Assembly (NCBI RefSeq): GCF_021869535.1
Contig: NW_026262712.1
Location: 52,704,384 to 52,768,383 of the forward strand
Direction: 5' to 3'
Source: Mytilus californianus
Lineage: Eukaryota > Mollusca > Bivalvia > Mytilida > Mytilidae
DNA length: 64,000 bases
Below the pieces are notes generated by a model. The model searched no databases. It was given only the letters and a program-made list of their open reading frames with translations, and was not told the origin of the DNA. The position numbers and the translations under genes are program-made. Shown in pieces: positions 1 to 11,776 of this stretch; position 1 is the stretch's first letter, and every line of letters begins with the position of its first letter.

Positions 1-600
1 ATTCTTGTATACAATAACTATTACTACCCCACAACAACTTAAAAGAGATCAGAAGTCAAATATTCAGTACGGTTGCCATGACAACCACTCATGACGTTTT
101 TTGGCAAGTTTACATGACTTTGGAAAAAAACACTCAATTTTGGGTCAATTTCTGTCATTATTTTCTTATGATGTAAAAAGGATAAGATAGCAACATTGAA
201 TACTCATAGATAACAAAGTCTAAACATAACATCAGTATATCTATTCATACATCTCATTAGCATATAATACGCGATCAAAGGTGTCTCCCTTTTCATAATT
301 TCAAAAAGTCAAATTTTGCATGATTTTCTAATATTGATATCTAAAAATGCACCAAAGCTAGGATAAAGTTATATTTCATTTTGAATAACATCATTATTAT
401 GTTATCCAAAATGTATAAAAATTCAATGGGGTAACGAGTATTTAGTATGAGATTTGAACCAATGAAAACTCCCATCAAGTCGCAGATTCTCTTTGCCTTG
501 ACATATATCAGGAATATTTTTATTCATAATTTTTACATAAAACTTGCATATGGGGTATGCAATGAAAAGGTATGAAGAGAGCAAAGTTCAATATTGAATT
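1..600. other. AT-rich intergenic DNA, nothing recognised
   Basis: No open frame of useful length, no splice-bounded exon resembling the lectin exons and no clear repeat boundary. Scattered GGTCAA-like words begin here and become organised after position 600. Confidence 0.5.
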
Positions 601-1525
601 TCAGATTGTTCAATCAAAGGTCAAAGGTCAAGGTCAAAGTTGTAAAATACTGACATATTTGACAAAACTAGTATATCTCCACTTATAATCTATGATGCTG
701 TTGATTGTTATTATACATTTATGATACTGCTGAAAAGTGAAAAAAATCCATATTAGAATTGGGTCAATTTACAATCTTCAAGGTCAAAGGTCAAGGTCAA
801 AAGTAAAAACAAACTATAATAATTTATATGACTTCTATTTTATAACTGGCCTTCTTGATATTTTAAAACAATTTTCTTGTTCTCTGTAGTGGATCAGATA
901 ACGCCAAATAAAAAACAAAAAGATAAAAATGGCTTTTGTGTCAGTTGTTGAAAGATCAAGGTCAGATACCAAGATCAACAGTATGAATTCATGTTAAATA
1001 TTACAAAAGTGGTTCGTCTCCACCGATATACTTGTGAGTAATGGATTATAAATGTATTTTAGATATTGTTACAAATGAAAAAAAAAAAGATGTAAATACT
1101 ATTTGCGTGTAGAGCTTATCTTTTAAGAGCACCTGAGATCCCCCCCCCCCCCCTGTTTTTGGTGGGGTTCCTGTTGCTTTGTCTTTAGTTTATTATGTTG
1201 TGTTTGTGTACTGTTGTTAGTCTTTAGTTCTTTTTTTATTTCTATTTTTTCCACGGCATTGTCAGTTAGTTTAAGACTTCTGAGTTTTAATATCCCTAAA
1301 GGTCGTTTGCCTCACTTGAGCCCATGTAATAAAACCAAGATCATAGGTCAAGGTCAAATGACATGATCAAAAGTGAAAAAAAACTGAGAGTATTTGATTT
1401 AGATAACTGGTCCTTCTGAGATTTTCAAGTTTTTTTTGTTCTGTTCAGTCAATCATATATGGTCTCATTAGTTTAGTTCCAACTGACATATTAGGTCAAT
1501 AGTTCAAAGGTCAAGGTCAATGTAA
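600..1525 (+). repeat. AGGTCA half-site array
   Basis: The 19-mer AGGTCAAAGGTCAAGGTCA occurs at 618-636 and 781-799. It recurs with one substitution (first half-site AGTTCA) at 1501-1519, and a shorter AGGTCAAGGTCA lies at 1345-1356. Each full copy has a direct repeat with 1-bp spacing followed at once by a third half-site. AGGTCA direct repeats are the known recognition form of nuclear receptors (DR1 type). Whether these bind anything is inference; the array may simply be part of a dispersed repeat. It sits downstream of lectin copy A. Confidence 0.55.
1120..1330 (+). mobile_element. Fragment of RT-element tail (family 2)
   Basis: The stretch containing a poly-C run (1141-1153), GTTTTTGGTGGGGTTC and CACGGCATTGTCAGTTAG is collinear with the better copy at 40940-41130. 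It interrupts the AGGTCA array. It is non-coding, and only the tail segment is present. Confidence 0.6.
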
Positions 1526-1663
1526 TGAAGCAGTTTTAATCTTGACAACATAAGATTAAGGGTCAAATATTAATGCTAAAAATAGACAAAAATATGACTT
1601 GAGGGTATAAAACCTGATTATGTATATCTTTATTTAGTTAATAGGAAATATGCGATATAATAT

Positions 1664-2470
1664 GTGAATTTTTTAAAATCAAAGTTAAGGCCAACATGTT
1701 TTAAGGTCTTGACGGATCATAAGCTAGAGTTGCACACTGCCCTGTTTGAGGCATCTTTTATCATTTTCCTCTTCAACAGATCTGTAATCTTCAGGGTTAG
1801 TCTTTCAATCTTTCAATGCCAACTCTGCCTCAGAGTACTGACTACCACATGTATCTTTGCACTTGCTTTTTGTTTTGACTATTCTTTGACTGCCTATCAA
1901 CCTCTGTCACTGTATCCTAGGAGATACAATGCCTAAGACATATAGCTATAAGAATTAACAAAATTGTCTAAATGTCTATTTGATGATGTTTTATAAAACC
2001 ATATTTGCTTCAACTGCTTGTGCTAATTAGCAAAACAATGTCATTTCTATGTTGTTGTTGTTAGTAGGTCTTATAATAAAATAAATCAGCATAATTTGAT
2101 AACTTTAAAGTAATGTCCAGTCAAGATGCAAAATACCACATATATCTTTTAGTATATTTCAGATACTTTGTAATATTTGTAGCTTTTTCACGTGTGGCCA
2201 TAGAGAGCGTGACAATGAAGGTACACAGTATTAAGAAAGACAGACTTTTTTCTTTTAGTTATAGAACAGAGGCCAAGTCGCGATTTTTGTCTTGTCGATT
2301 GAAACAATTCAGACAATATAGTCTCTACCGTAAGGCTAAGCAAAACAAACATATCTTGTGTTAAGATTATATTTAGATTTATAACTTTGCAATAAAATAA
2401 CATGATACATATAATAAACAGATTTTGATACATGCTTCAAGCCATGCACATGCATTTAGAAAGAACTTGT
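1664..2470. other. Intergenic, no supported gene
   Basis: Two short plus-strand frames (1664-1936 and 2113-2364) lack recognisable domains, and I see no splice or promoter context for them. This is the 3' flank of lectin copy A. No canonical AATAAA was found within 100 nt after its stop. Confidence 0.4.
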
Positions 2471-3617
2471 CTCTTTATCCAACTGTCCTGTCAACAACAG
2501 CCATCACCTTTACCTCAGGTAAAGCTAAGTTTGATGCATAATTTATCTTCTGAATCCTGACGTAACGGCCATTTATTATCGGATTGCATTCAAAGACCAG
2601 ATGGGCTCCTGTCTTGGCTGGTCCTGTGTAATAATTACACCGCGTCATCTGATTATAAGATGGCCCAGCAGTAATATCTAACCGACGGATAAGTGTTCCT
2701 GTAATATAAATCCATGCACTTAATTCAAATAAATAAAGAAAACATGCACTGAAGAGCTACTTGTGTATTCATACATTTTGTTTTGTAAGAACATGCGTGT
2801 TTGAGCTTGTAGTTAAACTGGAAACGCTCTGTAATAAAAGAAAACTTTTCATATGCAAATCTTTCAAAAAGATACAGGGAAAAGTAAATGAAATGATTTC
2901 AAAGCACTAGCTAACAACGAATTATTCAATAAAAGAGAACCTTTATGTGTCCCTCCCTGAAATGCAGTATTAAACTGAAGTTTTACGTATTTTACATAGA
3001 GACTTATGGAAACCTCCAGTGAATCAGTAAACTCTCATTATAATAGGGATAGTTCATTCAGCTTCAACAACTTGTTAATTATCACACTTTGTACATATTT
3101 GTGTGAAAATTACCTTTTAAGTTTCATCAATTAGCCTAAAAGAAACTCACATTTTAAGGGAACAAGAGTCATAAATGGACCGAAAGGTACCTTTATGAAG
3201 ACAAAGCGGTGAGTAAGAGATGTTTATCATCCTGCAGTCATCGTTTTCATCCTATTCAACTGTTTCTATGCAGATGCGAAGACTATTTGATCATTTATTG
3301 GTTACACGATATTTTATCATGTCGCGGCGTGATTTGGATATTTCAAAGAAATTCTACTCAAATTGCTGTATGATATTGTCTTACATTACTCGATTTTTCT
3401 CTAAAGCTATTGATTATGACAAAACTTGACCGACAGTAATGCTTGCAATGACCAGTATCAAAAATCCACATTTATGTCATCCCTATAAAGGTCATCCGGA
3501 ATACCCTTGTAATGAGTCATCGTAGCAGAGTAGGTGTGTTTGAATGAAAAAATAAACATGTGCTTCTATACTTGTTAAAAGTTTAAGGTGAACCTTTTTT
3601 CTTAGATTTCCTTTTTT

Positions 3618-3625
3618 GCATTGAC
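3618..3625. repeat. Target-site duplication (left), hAT element
   Basis: GCATTGAC, identical to 5210-5217 on the other side of the element. Confidence 0.9.
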
Positions 3626-5209
3626 CAGGGATGGGGTAATCGTAATCTGTAATCGTAATCGATTGTAATTGATTACATTTTTTCCAGTAATCGACAGTAA
3701 TCTGTAATCGAAGATATTTTCGATTACATGTAATCGTAATTTAATCGATTACAGCAAAAATTATGATGTAATCATCGATTACTTTTCGATTACATTTCGA
3801 TTACTTTCAAATTGGTAAAATAGCTTGATGAAATATAATCTATTTTATATGAAAGTATGTATGTATTCATCACTTTATAGTACAGAGAAAAATAAAATGT
3901 ATTGATATGACTTAAGAGTTTATCAAATGCCTTGTTTCTATCTATTGGCTCCAGCTGCTTCAACCAGATCTATCAAATTATACTGTATATCTAGCTTTTG
4001 AAACAAATGACTTTTCTTGCTGGTCAATAATTTAAGACCTTTTATATAAAAATAAGAAAATAGATTTAAATAAGAAATAAGTCTTAAGTTAAAATCTGTA
4101 CTATATTGCAGTAGTAAGCTAATTTGTATTAAAATTACTTAAAGCATAATTTTCAATAATAGTTGGAATTTTAGCTTAGAATAGATAAACATTTGATTCA
4201 TTTTAATGTTATGACAAAAAAATTACAAAGTACACAAAATCCTTTTGACAATGAACCAATGGCTATGCATTAAAATTCTTGTTCAGAAATAGAGATACAT
4301 GTATCCAATTTTTGCACAAAAAATATAAATTGTTTATAATTTTGAAATGAGAATACAAAATTCTCAACAAACTTCTTGTCTTTACTAATCAGATGAACAA
4401 AGACTTCTAATCAATAAGATGAAGACTTTGTTTTGATTTCAATTATCTCTAATTAAGAGGAGATTTACATTATATTGCCCCAGGTTATAATTGTACTCCA
4501 TTGGCAGTATTATAGCCTGTAATTAGGGAGGTTGTCAAAACAAAAGGATTAATTCATGCATGTAATTACAAATCATAAATTTTCATCTCTAAAATTAGCT
4601 GAACTAATTAATTATTCTACTTTTTTATAGTTTTTTTTTTCAGAGTAAACTTTCAACATTGTAATGAACTATATTCAAATATAGCTGTTAATAATGAGTA
4701 AAAACAAAAAACTTAACTTTAGTCAGTATGACAGCAAAAATTTGCAAAAATATGGAGATAATAACCTAAAATATAAAGAAGTGATTGATGCAATGTGATG
4801 CCATTGCAAGAACTTTATCACCAATAATCCATATTGAAAACCAAAATTTCTAGAATTTTGAATATTTCGGATCCTTAGACAGTAAGAGCTTCCATCTAGA
4901 AAACAACTGTCAACATAAAATTTGGAAACAATGCTTTAAATGCTTTTTTTGTAAAGTTCAAAATTTCCACTATACATACACTGAACAACATAATTGACTT
5001 TGTGTTTAACTTACTTTATTTAATTTGTAATTTTGTAGCATGTAATTGACAGTAATCGAAAAGTAATGTAATTACTTTTGCTAAAGTAATCGATTGCAAT
5101 CGATTACATACAAAAATCAGAGTAATCCATTATTAATCGATTACACAAAAATCCTTCAAGTAATCGATTATCAATCGATTACATTTGTCAGTAATCGTGC
5201 CCATCCCTG
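3626..5209. mobile_element. Non-autonomous hAT-type transposon
   Basis: The left end reads CAGGGATGGGG and the right end CCCATCCCTG, an inverted terminal repeat. The element is flanked by an exact 8-bp direct repeat GCATTGAC (3618-3625 and 5210-5217). Short TIRs starting CAGGG with 8-bp target duplications are the hAT hallmark. Both ends are packed with TAATCGATTACA-type subterminal repeats (about 3640-3800 and 5040-5190). The 1.2-kb core has no long open frame and no transposase, so the copy is non-autonomous. It lies inside intron 2 of lectin copy A. Confidence 0.9.
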
Positions 5210-5217
5210 GCATTGAC
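5210..5217. repeat. Target-site duplication (right), hAT element
   Basis: GCATTGAC, identical to 3618-3625. Confidence 0.9.
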
Positions 5218-7085
5218 ACATCATCAAAGTAGCATTTAGGTATATTAATTATCGTCTTAAGAAAACGAACCTTTATCTATTATTTTTTCAGTCACGGTAA
5301 TTGCATAAATATTTTCATGGTTTACCTTTGTTTTTCTGTTATCCGATGAAAAATCAGCTTACAAATAATTTGAATCACGACCTACATTTATTTAAAAGGG
5401 AGACAACTGATGTGTTTTCTTATTGAAAATAGTGTACTTAAATTTCGATCCGTGGTGAACGTTAGACATCAATTTCATATGTAAAGCACGGGATAAACAT
5501 CTGTCGCACGGGAAAGGCACGATGGTTTTTTTTTTTTATTTTTTTCCTGAAAATTTAAGCTATAGTTAAACAAGTTACAGTATGTTCTAAATTGATACAG
5601 AGTTGACCGTTATTAGTTGAATATGAATATTACTCCTTTTATTTTTATAAGCAATTTTGGCACAACTCTTTGTCCGTAGTCAACAAAATTAATTATTCAA
5701 CTAGTGCTGAGAAAGAAATAAAACTCTGATCCTTTGCCATTTTATCTAAGTCAAATGATAGAGGGTTGAATATTTATCCACGGCCAAACACTTGACAATG
5801 TTTGATGAAGTTGAGATGCAAAGACTTGTTAGCTCTACAATGTCATCAGACTTGTTTAGACATCTTCATGTTTGACCTCTAAAAGCACTCAAAGTGCCAA
5901 TATGTTTTAACTTTTTAATCAATTTATAAATATTGAGTGAATGAGTAAGGCTGTATGGTGTCTACAAAAATTGTATGGGTGGACATAAGAAAATAGGCAA
6001 TACTCTCAAGCGATGGGGTTTCTATTTTCTCCAACAACACGCTGTGCTAGAATAACTTAAAAAAAATAATACCCCCACCCCAGAACAAAAAGAAGATTTT
6101 TAGGTATCATTGTTTATACAAGAAGTAAATTAATTGATATTGGGTGACTAAGAATTTGAGCTGCCCTTGAAGCATTTGTTCTGAAATTGAGCCAGACCTA
6201 AGTCATAAATGCCTGTCGTTATTTGTACTGTATATACATGTAAATATATCCAATGTCATATAAACTTATTTTACATCTGTCTTTTTGAAATTCGTAGCAG
6301 CTTACCACAGCAATCTTTCCTTACAAATATTTCAACCCTTCTGATCTTGAATTCATGACCAAGATCAACCTCCCAATATGGCGACAGGTCGTCTATTGTG
6401 TGAGAAAACGTATTTAAATTTCCGTCGTTGGCATACCCAGGTCTATAATGCTTATATTGCGAACTCTGTCTAGATGCTTTTCCTTTGCCACATCTTGCAA
6501 AACTTGAACATTTGGTTTACCTGGAATGAGATAAATGACCAAAATCGAATCTCTACTTTTTGCGTACCAGCTGATTAAAGCTTCCAAAACTATGTGATTT
6601 AATTTGTACTTGTTATCATGTCGAGGTACAATGTGTGATGTATCGTGCATTCTCTTACCTCCTTAGTAACGTCGAATATTTTTTTTTGATTGGTGGTAGT
6701 TTTATGTTAAACAGCACGTATAACTTTCCTTTTTATGACCATAACATGATTAAAATACCAATAACAACAAAAATGAACCCTGCTTTGTCTTTGACCTATA
6801 TGTCCGATTTCCTTTGTCCCCAATGTGGCGTGCTTAGAGGCGATGTATCTTATAGACATTATGAAATCTTTGGTATATACCGGTGTTAGATCGAATCTAT
6901 GACGTAATGTAATTATCAGTTTCTAGGTTATTGTCAAAATATGAAGTAAATTAACTGGTTGATTAAAGAGTGCCTATTTTCTAGCGGCACATATATCATG
7001 CAAATTCAGGGCGATAACATTTTATTTTATTATACTTCACGTAAAAATGCAATATTTTGATTGGATTATACGAGGGTGTTAATTT

Positions 7086-7235
7086 ACTCTATTCTATGGT
7101 AAATACTCTATTACCCTTCAAGGAGACGCTTGATCAAGTGTGCGCTTTATTAAATACGACTCTAATATCCTATGGCAAATACTCTATTACCCTTCACGGA
7201 GACGCTTGATCAAGCGTGCGCTTTATTAAATACGG
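7086..7235. repeat. Tandem duplication, ~75-bp unit
   Basis: Two copies (about 7086-7158 and 7159-7235) share TACTCTATTACCCTTCA, GGAGACGCTTGATCAAG and GTGCGCTTTATTAAATACG with few differences. Located in intron 1 of lectin copy A. Confidence 0.8.
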
Positions 7236-7323
7236 ATGGTTGTTATGTACAAGACGTCATGGTTTATTACTTTGAATTTGAAATTTAATCGACAGTGATA
7301 ACAGAACATTCAGTATAATAAAT

Positions 7324-7464
7324 TAAATAACACATATCTGAGAGGGTGATAGAGCAGATTGTTACCCCTCGAAAAGACATTGTCAACCTTGGCTTCGCCT
7401 CAGTTGACAATGTTTTCTCGGGGTAACAATCTGCTCTATCACCCTCTCAGCTATGTGTTATTTA
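7324..7464. repeat. Long hairpin (foldback), ~65-bp arms
   Basis: The left arm (7324-7389) and right arm (7401-7464) are near-perfect reverse complements; both contain the TAACACATA end and the GATAGAGCAGATTGTTACCC core. The loop is short and GC-rich (GGCTTCGCC). It is a foldback MITE or a DNA palindrome. If transcribed it would form a long hairpin RNA. Confidence 0.85.
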
Positions 7465-8151
7465 TATAGTGTCGGAACTTTAACGTGCTACCCAGGTATT
7501 TGATTTATCTGTCTCAATGAGAATATTTCAGGCTACCTTGATATGTAATCTGACTCCGAACCGATTATTCCTTAGTTATTCTCAAGTGTCGCATAATGTT
7601 AAATAAAGAAGTATTCATTTAAAGTCTCTTTTTTTTGCCTTTTTTGTGATTTAACTAACGAACTTGAGCACTCGTGTGAGTATCCAATCACTAGACTACA
7701 ACTTAAATAAGCAAACTGACAACACGTAGTATTAACTTCAAATTTGTGTTATAAACACAACCACTTTACGGTCTGTCCTTGTTTTACAACACACTCCTTG
7801 GCAGTTCCAGCTCCGATCAGCTTACTACTCTACCCTGTTGATGTAGTAAAGGAAAATAATTCCAAAACGAAATCGATCAATGTACAGAGTTTGGTTTTAC
7901 AACTGAAGTAACATTATTTGCATATGGTTTTGACCGGATATGCACTGTCAAAATACATTATGTAGTGGTCTAAATGTAAACGTATACATACCTTTTGGAA
8001 GTCTCTTCAGTATTTCTTGTAATATATTAAAATAGCGATTCAACGTTTCCGTATTGGTGTCTAACTTTTTTTCGATTGTTTGCAACTTCATTGAATCATA
8101 TCCATTTGCTATTGAGAAATTGATGAGAAGAATAATTAATAAAATTTGCAA

Positions 8152-9350
8152 TTATTACTCAGAAAAATATTGCAGATTCAGTGATACTTTTGTTGATCTG
8201 TTACTTTAGGAAACTGATGGATTCTTCGTATGAAATGTAATCACGCAAAATTGTCATTAGTTGTACAGGTAATACATATAGTATGTTTACAGAGTGAACT
8301 TTCAAATATCAATACAAGGACAATATAGTATTTATAATATATTTAATTTTGTTATTTAATTTCTTTATCTTTCCTACGCACTCTTTTATTGATGGAAGAT
8401 ATATATGTTTTCTCTAGTGAGGTTATGGATATTTTTTAAAGTTATTTCTGCTTAGAACTTTCTTATCTTTCTTCGTTTCGTAGAAGCTGTTTTTATTATA
8501 CACAATACACCCCTGTTTGGCAAGGAATGATATAATTTCAAGGAGGAAATGTCAGTTGATTTTTTTTTGCAATTATCCCCGATTATCTCCGTAATTATAC
8601 AGTGTATCTATTTAAGATGATGGGTTCCAATTTTCCAGGATTGGGAAATAATTATTGTTTAGTGTGTTCCTGAATTAAAGGTTCTGCCAAATTATACATA
8701 CAAGTTTTTAGAAAACTTGTGTTTTTAAGAGTAAACTGAAATTTTTGGGTTCACCAAAACATACAAAGTCTACAAAAAAATCATGCAGTTCTCCAAGAAT
8801 AATGATGAATACACAGTATTCTTATTTTACACATTTTCTATACAGGGACATCAAGAGGTATTCATAATATTAAACCCCGAAGTCTTGTTTAAAACAAATA
8901 ATTCAAAGTTCATGTATTTTTTATTCAAGTAAATAAGTATCAATGTGACTTAAGATGATAAATGTTATTAAATGAATATTATGCTATGTCTGAGAAGGAG
9001 ATGGATAATACTTATATTATGCATATCGCCTGTTATATATAATTTTTCGCATAGAGAGTTATTTCTCGTATAATACTGAACGGAGTGTAATATGAATAAG
9101 TGATACGGAAAATGCATTGCTATGGTTGGCCTTTCTTGCAATGAGTTCCGAAATTTCGACATTCCCATTTGCTATTTATTAGGTCAATAATGACTTTCAA
9201 AGGTTACGAAGGACTACTTTTCCCCCGTAGCAATAGGAATTTGTTATTTCTTCCATAATATACAAAACACTCACATGTATCATCCACTATATTCTTTTTT
9301 TCCAAATTTGATTGCATTATGAAACGCACAAAGAGCTTGAAATATCTGAT
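8152..9350. other. Upstream region of lectin copy A
   Basis: Non-coding. The segment about 8240-8290 (ATCACGCAAAATTGTCATTAGTT) resembles about 20717-20755 upstream of copy B (AACACGCAAACTTAGCATTAGTT), so it is likely shared promoter-proximal sequence. No clear TATA box can be assigned. Confidence 0.4.
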
Positions 9351-9357
9351 GATAATG

Positions 9358-11776
9358 TTTGACACCAGAAGAAGCGGACTAATGTTTGACACCGAGAGCG
9401 GACTAATGTTTGACATTGAGAGCGGAAAATGTTTGACACCAAGAGCGGATAAATGTTTGACACCGATAGCGGATAAATGTTTTACACCTAGAGCGGGTGA
9501 ATGTTTAACATCGAGTGCGGATAAATATTTGTAACCGGGAGTGGATTAATTTTTTACATCGAGAGTGGATTAATGTTTGAAACCGACAGCGGATAAATGT
9601 TTGACACCGAGAGCGGATAAATGTTTGACACCCAGAGCGGACTAATGTTTGACACCGAGAGCGGATAAATGTTTGACACCGAGAGCGGATGAATGTTTTA
9701 CACCGAGATCGGATGAATGTTTGAAACCGAGAGCGGATGAATGTTTGAAACCGATAGTGGATACATGTTTGACACCAGAAGAAGCGGATAAATGTTTGAC
9801 ACCGAAAGCGGAAGAATGTTTAAAACCGAGAGCGGACGAATGTTTAACACATGGAGCGGATACATGTTTAACATCGAGTGCGGATAAATGTTTGACATCC
9901 AGTGCGGATAAATATTTGTCACCGGGAGTGGATTAATGTTTGACATCGAGAGTGGATGTATGATTGACAACGAATGCAATAAATGTTTGACATCGAGAGC
10001 GGACTAATGTTTGACACCGAGAGCGGACTAATGTTTGACACCGAGAGCGGATAAATGTTTGACACCGACAGCGGATGAATGTTTGAAACCGAGAGCGGAT
10101 GAATGTTTGAAACCGATAGTGGATACATGTTTGACACCAGAAGAAGCGGATAAATGTTTGACACCGAAAGCGGAAGAATGTTTGAAACCGAGAGCGGATA
10201 AATGTTTGACACATGGAGCGGATACATGTTTAACATCGAGTGCGGATAAATGTTTGACATCCAGTGCGTATAAATATTTGTCACCGGGAGTGGATTAATG
10301 TTTGACATCGAGAGTGGATGTATGTTTGACAACGAATGCGATAAATGTTTGACATCGAGAGCGGACTAATGTTTGACACCGAGAGCGGACTAATGTTTGA
10401 CACCGAGAGCGGATAAATGTTTGACACCGAGAGCGGATAAATGTTTGACACCGAGAGCGGATATATGTTTAACATCGAGTGCGGATAAATGTTTGACATC
10501 GAGTGCGGATAAATATTTGTCACCGGGAGCGGATTAATGTTTGACATCGAGAGTGGATTAATGTTTGAGATCGAGAGCGGATAAATGTTTGAAACCGAGA
10601 GCGGATACATGTTTAACATCGAGTGTGGATAAATGTTTGACATCGAGTGGGGATAAATATTTGTCACCGAAAGCTGAAGAATGTTTGAAACCGATAGCGG
10701 ATAAATGTTTGACACCAAGAGCGGATAAATGTTTGACACCGAAAGTGGAAGAATGTTTGAAACCGAGAGCGGATAAATGTTTGACACCGAGAGCGGATAC
10801 ATGTTAAACATCGAGTGCGGATAAATGTTTGACATCGAGTGCGGATAAATATTTGTCACCGGGAGCGGATTAATGTTTGACATCGAGAGTGGATGTATGT
10901 TTGACATCGAATGCAATAAATGTTTGACATCGAGAGCGGACTAATGTTTGACACCGAGAGCGGACTAATGTTTGACACCGAGAGCGGACAAATGTTTGAC
11001 ACCGAGAGCGGATAAATGTTTGACACCGAGAGCGGGTAAATGTTTAACATCGGGTGCGGATAAATATTTGTAACCGGGAGTGGATTAATGTTTGACACCG
11101 AAATGGACGAATGTTTGAAACCGAGAGCGGATTAATGTTTGACACCGAGAGCGGATGAATGTTTGAAACCGAGAGCATATATATGTTTAACATCGAGTGC
11201 GTATAAATGTTTGACATCGAGTGGGGATAAATATTTGTCACCGAAAGCGGAAGAATGTTTGAAACCGAGAGCGGATAAATGTTTGGCACCCAGAGCGGAT
11301 AAATGTTTGACACCGAAAGCGGAAAAATGTTTGAAACCGAGAGCGGATAAATGTTTGACACCGAGAGCAGATATATGTTTAACATCGAGTGCAGATAAAT
11401 GTTTAACATCGAGTGTGGATAATTTGTCACCGGGAGCGGATAAATGTTTGACATCGAGAGCGGATAAATGTTTGACATCGAGAACGGACAAATGTTTGAC
11501 ACCGAGTGCGGATAAATGTTTGACAGCGGGAGCGGATAAAAGTTTGAAATCGAGAGCGGATAAATGTTTGACACCAAGTGCGGGTAAATGTTTGACACTG
11601 GGAGCGGATATAAGTTTGACATCGCGAGCGGATTAATGTTTGACAACGAGAGCGGATTAATATTTGACACCGAGAGCGGTTAAATGTTTGACATCAGAAG
11701 AAGCGGACTAATGTTTGACACCGAGAGCGGATAAATGTTTGACACTGATAGTGGACAAATGTTAGACATCGATAGA
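9358..11776. repeat. 24-bp satellite, ~100 units
   Basis: The unit is close to GAGAGCGGATAAATGTTTGA followed by CACC. Variants include GCGGACTAATG, CATCGAGTGCGG, AAACCGAGAGCGG and ATATTTGTCACCGGGAG. The variants recur in blocks, for example an offset of 362 bp between the markers ending at 9778 and 10140, which shows higher-order repeat growth. Because 24 is a multiple of 3, periodic frames stay open on both strands (plus TPRADKCL, minus SVSNIYPL). These frames are an effect of the period and not evidence of genes. Confidence 0.93.

Larger units (their letters stand above)
2699..6305 (-). other. Intron 2 of lectin copy A
   Basis: It runs from a GTAAG donor (after 6306) to a TTATATTACAG acceptor (before 2698). 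Apart from the transposon at 3626-5209 it holds AT-rich sequence with no recognisable exon. Confidence 0.6.
2475..8151 (-). pseudogene. F-type lectin copy A, frameshifted
   Basis: Three exons are readable on the minus strand: exon 1 7992-8151, exon 2 6306-6520, exon 3 2475-2698. All have GT/AG borders and phase 1. Exon 1 begins at the ATG at 8151 and gives a hydrophobic leader (MQILLIILLINFSIANG) and a short amphipathic helix ending LPKG. Exons 2 and 3 encode the two halves of an F-type lectin domain (SPYWEVDLG, RKDCCG, FECN, GRYVR, LPEVKV). Exon 2 is 215 nt; a phase-1-to-phase-1 exon needs a length divisible by 3 (216 in B, 213 in D). One base is missing near 6483-6487, where paralogues read VAYGK. 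Without it the frame stops at 6414-6416, after about 88 residues. The residue expected to be R/K after DCC is also not conserved (CCGTL). Intron 2 carries a hAT-type element (3626-5209). Probably a recent pseudogene; an assembly indel is the alternative. Confidence 0.75.

Noticed and set aside
6635-6889. 84-codon plus frame
   Set aside because: Antisense to the intron 1 side of lectin copy A and without a recognisable domain.
9649-11670. Long overlapping open frames on both strands across the satellite (up to 211 codons)
   Set aside because: A 24-bp period is a multiple of 3, so stop-free units keep frames open on either strand. No leader, splice or promoter context, and unit variants contain stops (GACTAATG).
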